In this document: positions 46,823-58,329 of the stretch, in pieces
How positions within the stretch are numbered: the stretch's first letter is position 1
Layout: every line of letters begins with the position of its first letter
DNA from: Luidia sarsii
Taxonomy: Eukaryota > Echinodermata > Asteroidea > Paxillosida > Luidiidae
Direction: 5' to 3'
Assembly: GCA_949987565.1 (NCBI GenBank)
Contig: OX465115.1
Location: 3,382,004 to 3,446,003 of the forward strand
DNA length: 64,000 bases
The notes under the pieces: generated by a model
Database searches by the model: none
The model's input: only the letters and a program-made list of their open reading frames with translations
What the model was told of the DNA's origin: nothing
Program-made: the position numbers and the translations under genes

Positions 46823-48349
46823 CGTCAATAATATATAATAATGTTACGTCCTTGATCGTTTATGACCGCCAATGTTACAAATTATGACCAGAACAGGTCT
46901 AGGGTATTCCAATTATATGCCATCGCCAGCTCTATGACGTCCTACGTTATATGCAGGTGGCTCTGTACAAGGCAAAACCATGCACTTCTACGACTTATAC
47001 TGATCTACGTCATTGCCAGCTCTGTGGTCGTGATCGTAAGGTCGATGCCATCAGGTGACTGTATGACCTCAACAGATCATCGACGACCTTCGGCCTCCTC
47101 CACGCCGACAACCACCTCTATGGCCTCGACAAATGTGACCCGGCACAGTGACATGAGGAATATCCCACCAAAACACTTTTCGAGTAAACCATGCCTGAAG
47201 TCAAAGTATCTTCTCAATTCGATAATTGTTTTTTTTTTGTATTTTCGGAAAGTTAATGTATTGGAGGATATTATGTCCAAGGGATTTTTCCGAAATCCGT
47301 CTCTAAATGTTGAAAAAACGAGGATTTCGGGGGAGTGTTTGTGTACTGTTTTTATGAAAATGTAAAGTTCCTGCCATTTTGAATGGCCGCTTTCGAGGAG
47401 TTAGAATGGCGCTGCTATATTGTGTCTGGTACCAAATGAATGAGCGAAGTCCCCTTGTACAACAAAGTTCACACGGACATAATTTTGATATCATTTGAAA
47501 GCTAATGGTATACTCTTTCACATTATTAGAAAATCTCAAAATCTCAAAAGTGGGGGTTATTCCTCATTATGCTGTGCCGGGTCACAAATTGTTGGCAGTC
47601 AGTTGCTGTGTGTGCCTTATCTAAGACATTACATCATTTATGCAAGAATCATCTGTGTGACCTTTGATCTTTGCCACCCCACCTCAAAGTCACAATCACG
47701 AGTGTGACCTAGACAGGTGCCTTGTTCAATCGATGTCGCATAATCACTGCTTTTACCTTAAAAGATCTATGGCATGCCAAATTAATATCATAATCAATTA
47801 TATAAACGTAACAGATCTACGACACCCACAATTTATGACCTCATGACTGTGTGACATGTCAACGCTATCCTACAATCACACATAAATTATGATGACTTGT
47901 CTATGTCATACAAACTCTTAACCATAATCACTCAATGGAAGATATAAACCGTGCAGAAACGTATGCCACAATCATCAATATACCATAATCCCATATACAG
48001 CCTCGTCTTCTTGAAATCATCCAATACGTTACATCTCAGCTCATCAAGACGGGTGAAAAAAGGGGCGAGTGTGAATCCACGCAATCACTGGCCGTATTAT
48101 GGGTCCACCAATCCATGCCATTACTGTGCCGATGACCGAAAACGATCGATAGCCGTCGTATAATTGAAGAAGAGGTATCTGACGTTCCCCCATGCTATGC
48201 CATTCCCAGTCCTATGAAGACACCATCTAATACCATAAGTGCTGACTTCAAGACCCTATCAAAGTCTCCGTAAACGAATGGACCTTTTATCTCACTAGAT
48301 ACACCACAATCATCGCAGTCAAGGTGACGTACTTCATTTCCTCCTCTGG
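46823..48349. other. Possible decayed tandem sequence around the MITE
   Basis: Outside the MITE at 47134-47586, phrases such as ccagctctatgacgtc, attgccagctctgtgg, gatgccatca and ctatggcatgcc recur irregularly on both sides. This suggests an old tandem repeat into which the MITE inserted. No gene is seen. Confidence 0.35.
47134..47586 (-). mobile_element. TIR element (MITE), 453 bp
   Basis: Inverted full-length copy with TIRs tgtgacccggcaca and tgtgccgggtcaca. The interior includes tggtaccaaatgaatgagcg and cattttgaatggccgctttc, shared with 59807-60263. No ORF of transposase type. Confidence 0.85.
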
Positions 48350-48668
48350 ACACTCTTCTAACGATCTTCCTTTTTTCTCTCCCCGTCTCTCCCTGCGTCA
48401 CCTCTCTCTACCTCTCTCTGTCTTTCTGTACAATTCCTCCCCATTCTCTATCTCCTCTCCACCTCTTTGTCTGCTCTTCTCTCATCTCCACCCCTCTCTC
48501 TCTCCCTCTATCTCCCCTCTCCCTTTCCCCTCTATCTCTCCCATATTTCTCATCTCCCTTTCTCCTCTCTCTCTCTCCCTCTATCTCTCCCCTCCCTCCC
48601 TCCTCTCTCCCTCTATCTATCCTCTCCCTCCTTTTTTCTCTCTCACTCTCTGACCTCCCCTTCTCCTC

Positions 48669-48750
<82 letters not shown>

Positions 48751-49062
48751 TCTCTCTGTATCTCTCTCCCTCTTCCTATATCTCTCATCTCCCTCTCTCC
48801 TGACGGTCTCTCTCCTGTTATCTCTCTCCCTCTCACTGTATAACAAATTATCTCCTCTCCCTCCCTCATCCTACCTTTTTCCCTCTTTCTCTCCTCTCTC
48901 CCCCTCTTTTTTTCAGTTCCCCCTCTCCCTGCCTCTTCCTCTCTCTCTCTCTCGGTCATTCTCTCTCCCTCGATCCCCTTCTATCTCTTCTACTCTCTCT
49001 CTATCTCCACTTCTCTCACTCCCCCGACCCTCTTTTCGTCCCTCAGCAATTTCCTTCCGGCA
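48350..49062. repeat. (TC)n/(CTCC)n tract
   Basis: Pyrimidine-rich with a pure tc run around 48670-48760. No gene. Confidence 0.9.
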
Positions 49063-49380
49063 AGCCGGTGGAATAACCCCTTTTCCGTAAACGATGGAAC
49101 GAATCTCTTTTAGTGACAACCCCCTCCCCCCCAAAAAAAAAAATCACATGTGAAGTCAACGTCTCAGTATTGATTTTCATAAAAAGCTTGTGAAGTTATC
49201 GTGGCAAGGCAATTACGGGGCTGCTGGCAATGCCGACAGGCCGACCAGGGAGACGGTGGAAGGTACGACGCTGTATAAAATATTCGCAGCATGATCTTTG
49301 ACACATTTTCTTCTGTTCTGTCATGGACTTCGATCGCAATGATGCAAGATTTTGTATACGACACCGTTACAGATGACCAG
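49063..49380. other. No gene recognised
   Basis: Spacer before the 151-bp tandem repeat. Confidence 0.55.
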
Positions 49381-49835
49381 CGGTCGATTTCAACCAACTT
49401 ATCATAACTTACGATCAACTGCAAGACGATGAGCGATACACAGAAACCGTGCGGTGTATCACAACTTGCGATGGGTTATCCGTCGTAAGTTGAGTTACGA
49501 TGCATCGTAAGGGTTTGTGAATTCCAGTCCAGGCATTGGTTTCTTCAAACTCATCGTAACTTGCGATCGATCAAAAGACAATGAGCGATGCACAGAATCA
49601 TACGAACTATCACAACTTACGGTGGGTTATCCATCGTAAGTTGAGTTGCGATGCATCGCAAGGCTTTGTGAAATCCAGTCCAGGCATTGGTTTCATCAAA
49701 CCCATCGTAACTTGCGATCGATCAAAAGACAATGAGCGATGCACAGAATCATACGAACTATCACAACTTACGGTGGGTCATCCATCGTAAGTTGAGTTGC
49801 AATGCATCGTAAGGCTTTGTGAAATCCACGCCGGG
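49381..49835. repeat. ~151-bp tandem repeat, three copies
   Basis: The phrase catcgtaacttgcgatcgat begins at 49552 and 49703, with a diverged version near 49402. Each unit includes gttgcgatgcatcgcaaggc, itself partly palindromic, and ttgtgaaatccagtccaggc. Confidence 0.85.
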
Positions 49836-50810
49836 ACTACTGTGCGATTGCGTTCCACTTACATACCGGGGACGACAGAAAGAGCTAGCCGGTACCCGGG
49901 GATGTCATGGACGGGGAGGAGAGGGGGAGGGGGGGGTCATATCAAATCTCTTCCGAGTGGTCGGATTACGGGCGCATGCCCGAGGCACACGGTAACGCAA
50001 TTACGAGCGTTTTTGAGGAGGGGGTGGGTCCCTGGAAATTCTAATGTGTAATTGTTGCGCCCCATTAAAATGAAGAAGGGTTGGGAAAAAGTACAGATAA
50101 TGTTGCGAAGTCACATCCGGGGCAATCAAACACAAAATGGTAAAGGGAAGGGATTAATTACTACATAGATCGGACAAGATGGATGGTTTTAATCACCATT
50201 ACTCGGGGAGCGGATTCTTTGCTGGTTATTACGCAAATTCATTCTTCCCTCGCCGTACAAATGAGATGCTTCCTCGTGAACGCACCGATCCGTTGACGAC
50301 AAGTCCGGCCGCACATTACACGTAGGCATTATACGTAGCCGTATCGCTTACCAAAGGCAAGCCAATTTCATTAGCAAATTGAATCTCATTTGCTCGGGCT
50401 GTGTATGCATTGTTGTGCCAGTCGTGGCCGGCCCGTTTATACACAAAAAAAGCTTGGAGGGTTAGGGTCTCGTTCCTAGACACTCAACCGGCTTCGCCTT
50501 AATTATCCTTTTGCGGTGACCAGCGCCCGTCGCCAATGCCTTGCATTAGGATTCCCCAAGGACGCCCTCTGCCGTCCGCATTAGTCCATGCCCATGCCCA
50601 GTCCGCGTCAATAAAAACCGCACGCCGGGTAAAGTGCAGTATCGACAAACCGCTCAGCCGTTGCAGCTCGTTTTATGCGCGGCTCCTCCCCGCTCGAATA
50701 CAAAAAAACAGGAAATAGAGGGGGGAAAAGAAGAGAAACAACAAACAAAGAGAGACAGAGAAGAGGGGAGGAAGAAAAGAGAACAAGCAAGAAGAGCCCA
50801 GGCGGAGGGG
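49836..50810. other. Upstream region and probable 5' UTR of the first GPCR
   Basis: 50700-50800 is a purine-rich stretch likely to be 5' UTR. A TATA-like aataaaaac at 50610 is the only core-promoter-like motif and is weak. No other gene. Confidence 0.4.
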
Positions 50811-52043
50811 ATGATGTGCAACGCGTCGCAGGCGGCAGCTGGCGGCAGCTGTCCTGGGCTCCTCGCGCCGGCCGACTCTCAGCAGCTCGTCCCCGACCCG
50901 ACGGGCCCCGTCTCGCCGTCCCTCTGGCCCGGCAGCGTCGGCGGCGTCGACCTGGGGGCCACGCGGCCGCCCGAGGTGGAGAACCTCATCAACTTCGTGC
51001 TGTGGGTGGTCTGGGCGCTGACGGTCTTCGGCAACGTCCTGGTCCTGTCCGTCATCGTCCGCGACCGGGAGCTCCACCGCAAGCCGGCCAACCTCTTCAT
51101 CCTGAACCTGTCCTCCTCCGACCTGCTGGTGGGGCTGGTCTCCATGACCTTCCTGAACGTCTGGCGGATCCGCGGCGAGTGGATCTTCGGCGAGTTCGTC
51201 TGCAAGGCCTGGACCACGCTGGACTTCGCCGCCACCACCCAGTCGGCCCTGGCCGTGGCGCTCATCAGCTTCGACCGCTTCATGCTGGTCTACACGGGCC
51301 TCAAGTACAAGCAGCACATCACGCTGGCCAAGGCGGCGCTCCTGATCCTGCTGGCCTGGTGCTTCTCGCTGGTCGTCAACGCCGTGCCCGTCCTCCTCTC
51401 CGACGGCCTGCTGGAGCGCTGGGTCGCCTACGAGGTGGAGTGCGACTTCGCCGTCATGTACGAGCTGGGCTACCAGGTGGCCACCTTCCTGCTCTCCTTC
51501 GCCCTGCCCTTCGTGCTGGTGGCCTTCTTCAACCTGATGGTGTACAACAACATCAGGCGGCGGGCCAAGCGTTTCCAGAGCGCCCGCATGGGGACGGTCA
51601 ACAACAACGCCAGCACCGGTGGCAGCAGCAGCGGCGGTGGCGGCGGTAGCAGCGGTGGGAGCACCCACCGCAACAGCCAGGGACGGAGCATGGCGGACTA
51701 CCGGAAGCACCGCAAGGCCGCCGTGACGCTGGCCCTGATCGTGGGCGTCTTCCTGGTCTGCTGGGTGCCCTACTGGATCAACAAGCTCCTCGTCATCCTC
51801 AGCATGAGCTGGCCGGTGCCGGCGCTGGACTCGGACGCCCTGGCCTACCTGCTCTGGTCCAACAGCGCCGTCAACCCGTTCCTGTACGCCGTCACCAACC
51901 CGCGCATCCGCTCCGGCATGGTGGACACGCTGCGCCGGCCGCTGCCCGGCCGCTTCGCCCGCCAGTCGCGCCGGCAGCGGACCATGGAGTACAATATGGG
52001 CGAGACGAACATGACCAAGATCACCCGGCAGGACGGGGACTGA
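50811..52043 (+). CDS. Intronless aminergic-type GPCR (histamine H3/muscarinic-like), paralog 1
   Basis: Predicted seven-helix plasma-membrane receptor of 410 residues, coupling an amine-like ligand to G proteins by family inference. Seen: Asn in TM1 (GNVL), LSSSDLL with Asp2.50, Cys131 and Cys211 for the conserved ECL2 disulfide, Trp3.28, Asp138 at 3.32, DRF at 155-157 where most relatives have DRY, Trp4.50, CWVP at 317-320, Trp7.43 and NPFLY at 355-359. The third intracellular loop (about 246-301) has a Gly/Ser-rich run. An N-glycosylation site (NAS) lies at residue 4. The frame stays open 59 codons further upstream, but that part is a Lys/Glu/Arg-rich translation of a purine tract, so I start at the ATGATG at 50811; 50814 is equally possible. 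The whole 7TM lies in one exon with very GC-rich codons. TM7 (LLWSNSAVNP) is closest in memory to H3/H4 receptors, but Glu5.46 of H3 is replaced by Ser. The ligand is unknown. The 55.05-kb gene is its paralog. Confidence 0.93.
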   Translation: MMCNASQAAAGGSCPGLLAPADSQQLVPDPTGPVSPSLWPGSVGGVDLGATRPPEVENLINFVLWVVWALTVFGNVLVLSVIVRDRELHRKPANLFILNLSSSDLLVGLVSMTFLNVWRIRGEWIFGEFVCKAWTTLDFAATTQSALAVALISFDRFMLVYTGLKYKQHITLAKAALLILLAWCFSLVVNAVPVLLSDGLLERWVAYEVECDFAVMYELGYQVATFLLSFALPFVLVAFFNLMVYNNIRRRAKRFQSARMGTVNNNASTGGSSSGGGGGSSGGSTHRNSQGRSMADYRKHRKAAVTLALIVGVFLVCWVPYWINKLLVILSMSWPVPALDSDALAYLLWSNSAVNPFLYAVTNPRIRSGMVDTLRRPLPGRFARQSRRQRTMEYNMGETNMTKITRQDGD

Positions 52044-52094
52044 CCGGGGGAAAGCAGGAGAGAGAGCAGACAGCTCAAGGTACAGGCACCGCTT

Positions 52095-52120
52095 ATCCAT
52101 CCATCCATCCATCCATCCAT
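52095..52120. repeat. (ATCC)6 microsatellite
   Basis: Tandem atcc just downstream of the first GPCR gene, in its probable 3' UTR. Confidence 0.9.
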
Positions 52121-53359
52121 GCCGTCTTTTTTTTCTCGATGCCCCATTCCAACATACCCGTGCCATGACCACCGATTGTTTGACGAACGCAACGAACTGC
52201 ACACACACATAATATACGCCACCGTGAAAGTACACCCCAATCGAGTTCACCCATCGATTCACCAACCAACCCCCCCCCCCACACACACATGCTCTCCCCT
52301 CAATTCCCCGTACACCCTGTTGCTGCAGAGACACCCAGCCCTGCACAATACAGATCAAAATGGCCGTCCCCATCCCCTTCCCCCAAGTGAAACCCTCAAA
52401 CATTGTTGCGTCACACACAAATCATTTCGGATGGATTAAGGATCGACCCACGTGTACATACACCGGAATCTTACAGGTCCGCTGGTTCTAAACAACGCCA
52501 TCTGCATTTTATATGCCACCTTGTATAAAAAAAAAATATCCGTGTATATAATAGAGTATGTTTATTTACTAATAGAAAGACCGTTGTTTTTTTAAGTGAA
52601 CACAAAACAGGTTTACATTGATGTCATCGATGTTACAGTTATGGTTACAAGATAGAAAAGAAGAATTGAAGAAAATCCTATAAAAATGCACACACACACA
52701 AAATGCCTTCACGCTATTGCTATACCGTGGAAATACTTAGCCTAGGCACAGGAATGCCAGATTTTGGTTTTTTTTCAAAAAGAAAAAAAATCAACTCAAT
52801 ATTCCGTTGTGGAACAATTATTATCCGACGGATGGGAAATTGAATTTAATTCCCTTCACGAAGCGGCCAGATGCGCCTGTACACGGTACAGGAAGCAGGC
52901 ATTGTATTCATCGGCAAACTTCCCGCGGGCAAGGGACCGCCTTTTCCCTCCGTATTTTCCAACCTCCATTCGGGGAAGGTAAAATTGTACAAAGGGAAAT
53001 GCTAATGAGGAGGAGGAAGGGGGAATAGGGGTAGGCGGGAGGGAACTGTTGCCCACGGTGAGGCTAGCTGTGAGCAATGGCGGGACACGCCGTCGAAGCA
53101 GAGCGGCCTGTTGGAATTGCCCACAGGGGATGGTAACTTAATGGAATACGTAATGTCTTCGAGTGAACTGCACTGTGATCCCATTCATTCTAGTACTCGA
53201 ATCATCTCATGACGCATACACACACCGAAAAAAAACGACTGAAAAATTGTTACCGAATTCTGCCTAACCTATGGAAAGAAGCACTATATACTGACGAAAA
53301 GACTCGCGTTCGGGGCATCGCGATTCATGAAGTGGTGATTTAACACAGTTAGCCGCTAA

Positions 53360-53470
53360 TGGTTTAATGGGACTGACTGGCGCCCCCTCCCATCTGAGCA
53401 CAGATAGCCGGAAGCGGGAACGTAAAACCACAGGCCCGCGCTCAAATCCCATTGCAGTCGAAAATGTCCC
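53360..53470 (+). repeat. Possible diverged SINE copy between the GPCRs
   Basis: ggcgccccctcccatctgag, then gtaaaaccacagg and gctcaaatccc, then gcagtcgaaaatgtccc. This is in the same order as the 41.3-kb SINE (ggcgccccctc, ataaccagagg, gttcaagtccc, cagtcgaag). Heavily decayed, so similarity is suggestive only. Confidence 0.4.
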
Positions 53471-55052
53471 CACTGTTCTACTGAATGGTTTAAAACTAAA
53501 AGGTTGCCGTGCTGTGTTACGCGTGCCCGGCGGTGAACACCAGGTCCCCCCTGATTACGCACGATGGAAAACTCCACAAACTCCCGGCTGCCTAATTGTA
53601 TATTATTCGCATAAAAGCTGAACCAGTTGAATCGTTGTCAAACTCCACCTATACAGTGATCAATTGCCAACTAAACTAAGCCAAGGCCACAACGCTGTCT
53701 ACTGCGCCCGTAATCAGTACGGTGGCGCGCGTGCGTGGTCGCTAAGGACGGCTCCGCGCAGTGCTCATGCGCACCGATACTCGGTTGAAATGAAAAAAAA
53801 TCATAATCTTCATAGGTATAGGCCTTATGTGATTTGATGAAAAAGCGATCACGCCGGTCTAATGACGTGGTCCAATCACGACAGCGCCTTTCCACGGGAG
53901 GCTCTTACGTCAGAGTATCGGACTGCCGGGAGACGCCGTAAAGCGGTGGGGAATGTTTCAACCCCCAGCCTCCTCCCTATACTCCCTCCTCCCTCCTCTG
54001 TTCCCTCCCCCCTGCCTCGTCGCAAACCCGGTCTCTCGTTACTGAGCGTTGAACGCGTGTCAGCCGTCTAGCCTCAGCCGAGAGGGGGGGAAATATACGA
54101 CCCCATTGCACGAGCGGCACCGGTCCTATTTTTACCGTCCGACTCGTGTATGCTCTCCTGGGATTCTACGCGTTGCGAACACACATACACACACAAGCAC
54201 CAGTTCTAACTCGTCTTTACGAATTTAGGAGAAGCAAAATACCGTGTTTTTGTCTGTGACGGTTTTCTGTGTAAACCAAAAGATCATTTTCATCTCAGCC
54301 CGCGAAACGATACCAATTTCGAAGGATTTTTCGATAAACGACTCTAAAAAAACCCAGATGTTTTCGTTACGGATTCCGGGAATGTAACTTATGATGTATG
54401 TGTAGACTTGTTCGTCAACTGCAAAACTGACCTTAATGTTTCTGTCCACGTGCACGTGGGAGTTGATTACAATTCACCGATAGCGGGCGACAGCATAATG
54501 GACTGGATACCAAGTTAACGTATCGTGGTGCCGTCGGTGCCTTTTTTCGGCACGTCAGTCAGAGCGATCTGGACTGGTCCCCACGCGAACGACAGGCATC
54601 GGCCCCGTGATTGGTCCATTCGGACGGCGTGTGATGATGACGCCCCCCGACGCCCCCCCCCCCCTGATTCCCGCCCGTATAATACACACACGCACAGCAC
54701 ACCGTGCTGTGTAATCCCGGCCGTGCGGAATTAACAGGCTGGTTGCAGTATTTGTCCAGTCCCCCTCGTCTCCCGGCGATCATTAAAACAGACCGCCCTC
54801 TTTCGATGACGGAGCCTGCTCGCGCTTGGCTGCGCACGAGGCGGTGCAAGCAGGGGCCCCTCCGCACCGCACCGCAGCGCGTGCAGACGGCGCGGCTCGT
54901 ATAAGAGCGTGGGGACCGCGGTCAAACGGCGCACAATTACGGTCGGCATCGGGCGCGGTGGAGTCGGTGTGGCTCTGTGACTTTGCGAAGGGCGGGTTTG
55001 GGAAACGCTGAGCCCTCCTCCAGCCCCCGAAAATCAGTCACCGCCCGGCGCC

Positions 55053-56216
55053 ATGTCTTTCTCGTTCGGACAGCCGTTCGGACCGGCGCCCATGAACGGC
55101 ACCCCGGACAGCTGGTACTACAGCTACGACTTCCCCCCCGAGCGCTCTCCCGAGGCCGAGAGCCTGATCCTGGCCGTGCTCTGGCTGATCTGCCTGGTGA
55201 CGGTGGTGGGCAACGTCCTGATCGTCTCGGCCTTCGTCCGCGACCGCGAGCTGCGGCTCAAGCCGGCCAACCTCTTCATCCTGAACCTGTCCTGCTCCGA
55301 CCTGCTGGTCGGCCTCATCTCGGTCAGCTTCTACAACGTCTGGCGCCACACCGTGACCTGGGCCATGGGCGAGGCGCTGTGCAAACTCTGGGCCATCGTG
55401 GACTACACGGCCACCACCCAGTCGGCCATGGCCATCGTCCTGATCAGCTTCGACCGGCTCATGCTCGTCTCGACGGGGCTCAAGTACCGGAAGGTCATCA
55501 CGCTCCGGCTGACCCTGCTCCTGATCGGGGCCTCCTGGGTCTGGTCCTTCAGCCTCAACTCCATCCCCATCCTCTGTTCCGACGCCATCATCGAGCCCTG
55601 GGTGGACTACTCACTGGACTGCGACTTCGCCGTGCTGTACCGCTTCGGCTACAAGCTGACGCACGCCATCCTCTCCTTCGTGCTGCCCTTCGCCTGCCTG
55701 GCCATCTTCAACGTCATCGTGTACAACAACATCCGGGCCCGGTCCCGCGGCTTCCACCGCACCCACTCGGGGCCGGAGGCCGCCCGGAATAGCAGCCAGA
55801 GCCGGGCCACCAGCGAGTACAAGAAGCACCGCAAGGCCGCCATCACCCTGGCCCTGATCGTGGGCGTCTTCCTGACCTGCTGGATGCCGTGGTACGTCTA
55901 CAAGCTCATCGCCCTGCTGGCGCTGAGCGTCACCCCCAGCAACGCCCTCACCGACGCGTTCTCCTACCTCCTCTGGGCCAACAGCGCCATCAACCCGTTC
56001 CTGTACGCCGTGACCCACCCCAGGATCCGGGCCGGCCTGGTGGCCTGCCTCCTCTGCTGCCTGCCCAGGACTTGCCGGCAGAAGGCGCTGCGGGCCGGCT
56101 CCCGCTCCTCGTCGGGCGGCCACCAGGCCAACCGCGGCAAACGGAACAGGCCGGTCACTACGGTGGAGCAAACGGAATGCTCGCACGTGTGCGCCAACCA
56201 ACTATCCAGGGTATAA
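55053..56216 (+). CDS. Intronless aminergic-type GPCR (histamine H3/muscarinic-like), paralog 2
   Basis: Predicted 387-residue rhodopsin-family receptor, paralogous to the gene at 50.8 kb and on the same strand about 3 kb downstream. Seen: possible N-glycosylation at Asn15 (NGT), GNVL in TM1, LSCSDLL with Asp2.50, Cys110 and Cys190 for the ECL2 disulfide, Trp3.28, Asp117 at 3.32 followed by Tyr3.33 as in muscarinic and H3 receptors, LISFDRL (DRL, 134-136, instead of DRY), CWMP at 276-279, Trp7.43 in LLWANSAINP and NPFLY at 314-318. TM5 has His5.42 and Ser5.46 rather than the Glu5.46 of H3 receptors. A run of cysteines after helix 8 could be palmitoylated. The start ATG is in good context (gcgccATG) and leaves a normal 35-40 residue N-terminus. 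Single exon, GC-rich codons. An amine ligand is inferred from Asp3.32; the exact ligand and G protein cannot be read from sequence. Confidence 0.94.
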   Translation: MSFSFGQPFGPAPMNGTPDSWYYSYDFPPERSPEAESLILAVLWLICLVTVVGNVLIVSAFVRDRELRLKPANLFILNLSCSDLLVGLISVSFYNVWRHTVTWAMGEALCKLWAIVDYTATTQSAMAIVLISFDRLMLVSTGLKYRKVITLRLTLLLIGASWVWSFSLNSIPILCSDAIIEPWVDYSLDCDFAVLYRFGYKLTHAILSFVLPFACLAIFNVIVYNNIRARSRGFHRTHSGPEAARNSSQSRATSEYKKHRKAAITLALIVGVFLTCWMPWYVYKLIALLALSVTPSNALTDAFSYLLWANSAINPFLYAVTHPRIRAGLVACLLCCLPRTCRQKALRAGSRSSSGGHQANRGKRNRPVTTVEQTECSHVCANQLSRV

Positions 56217-58329
56217 ACCGGTTAGTTAAACTAGTACTAGTCCTAAACCCCCCAAAATATATATAGTTTAGGTTAACCCGGCCACCGGTCTAACCCGGTT
56301 TAGGCGGGCAGCGTGCTTGATTAACGACGATATTCTAGTCAGTGGAGCGTAACGCTTAATTTAATCATCAGTTAGAAACTCGTGTGTATTACCAATTGCA
56401 ATTTGAAAATATTCTTCTTTTTTTCTTTCCGTAAAAGAGCATTTGCAATTGCCGTTGGGTGACAGCCGCTTGGCTAAGTTTCAACCCGCACCGTGTCGGC
56501 GAACGGGTATTCCCTTCAGTCCGATCTCGTTTGCATCAGTTAAACATCATTCGTTACGCCTGGAAAACAATCCCAATAGCTCTGAGGGAATACGCTTTCA
56601 CTTCCCGATACGGTCTGTTTCAGACGCACAAGTCATCGGTTATAGCTAGTTCCGAGCTAAACTCAAAGCGCTTGTTCGCCACTGCGGACCTGCATGGACG
56701 TAATCCAGCTCTCACCCGGTGTTCTTAAGACACCACGGAGTGGACATCGCAGTCTCGGACCATTGTCCGTGATCAGGAAGTCCAGACTCAAGGTCGTGTC
56801 CCCAATGACCGCAATGTGACAGGTCAGCCCTCTCCTCGGACTGAACCTGATCATCCTGCACCTATAGTGACTTACGTTACCTCACCAAAGTTTTTGAATC
56901 CATTTTGTTTGTGATGCGGTTTACGTACGAACTACTAATACTCTTCATAAAGGTTAACCTGGCCTAAGGCACAGCATCAGCCCAATCTTCATCGACATAT
57001 ACACATTATAGATCTACCTCTCTCTTCCCCTCTCTCTCTCTCTCTCCCCTAAAAAATAACCCCAAATTGCCACGAAGCTGAATCCAATAAGTGCTGAGCG
57101 AAGTCACGTTTTCGCCCCGTGCGCAGTACCGATTACTGCTCAATTTGCCAAGGAAGATGGCAAGGCTGACCTTCAATGTGTTTCCCCTTGCAACGTCTGT
57201 ACGCGGCGCGTCTACATTAAATGCCGTCTGCCGAGGTGGAAGCACGCTCCACTGACAACCTTATATAGCTTCTTCTTTTTTTCCTCCACAAATGGAGAGC
57301 CTTTTCATAAAAGCAGCCTTCGTGACGACTCTTTCCCCTTTTCACGATCGACTATTTTCGGACGGAGAGAGTCTCCTATCTAAACATGACTTCCAGGAAA
57401 ACAGAGGTCGATATTGTTTTATTTTTAACTCTTTGCTCTAATGTAATCGTTGTGCACTTTATCACATCACGGGCAAGGAATAAAACACATATCAAAGTAT
57501 TTTCCACTAAAAATAATGCAAAAGCAAAGTTGTGTATCCATGCTATTCTATAGATATCGAATTCGTCTGCGGGAAAAAACCCCATAATATCAGTGCCGAG
57601 CGAGTCGTCAATGCAGTCCCCAACATTATGACGACTTGAATAGAGACTAACAACACGTGACCTTTCGCACCGCTGCCCTGTTCTACACGAAATGAGACTA
57701 GGTGGGCCAATGCCCTACCGCAGACGTTTGTTAAAACTCCCTAATCAGCAGCCACTGTATAAAAACCTGTTGTACGGTTTATATTTTAAGATTGTATTTT
57801 CGAATATACCAAATTGGAAATTTTGCTTCATTCATTTCGTTTCTATACCTCAGCATGAAAACGTAAAACCTTTTGACATAACCAGAGACGAGGTCGGATG
57901 GGTAACTACACAATGAACTTCACAACTCGTTCCCCAGAAAGTGTCTTTCTAAAGACGCTTCTCCTTCTCTTGAAGAACAAGAATTCAAAAATAGATGGGG
58001 GATTGTATGAGAATATGAGGGACCGGGCAAACTCCTTTTCTCGGATCTTAGGTCTCTCGTGCATCCAGGCTAAGGCCTATATACCTCTCTGACAACGGAT
58101 GTGATACCACCCTTCACGGTGACAGTGCATCCCCACATCCGCTGTGTGGGCGGTTATATTCAGGATCATAATCGTGCACTGCCCACGGCGTTAAATTAAG
58201 AAAGAAAGAAAAGAACAGCTCCTATTCTCACTCTCACGAAAATAACCCAGCACGAACAACACCATGAATGAAAAGATGGAAATGATCTTGTAGTTGAGAA
58301 GTTAAATCCCTTGGGCGGTTTTGAATTTG
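56217..58329. other. No gene; probable 3' UTR of the second GPCR then spacer
   Basis: 56255-56310 has repeated taacccgg phrases. No clear polyadenylation signal and no recognised element. Confidence 0.5.

Larger units (their letters stand above)
52044..55052. other. 3-kb spacer between the two GPCR genes
   Basis: Holds the 3' UTR of the first receptor (no clear AATAAA found), a possible decayed SINE at 53360, and the promoter region of the second receptor. That region is GC-rich from about 54520, with an inverted CCAAT (attgg) at 54611 and a TATA-like gtataata at 54675. No further gene is recognised. Confidence 0.45.

Noticed and set aside
50673..52418. 581-codon minus-strand open frame opposite the first GPCR
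   Set aside because: It is the antisense shadow of GC-rich receptor codons; its translation has no domain, and the plus strand encodes a complete 7TM protein.
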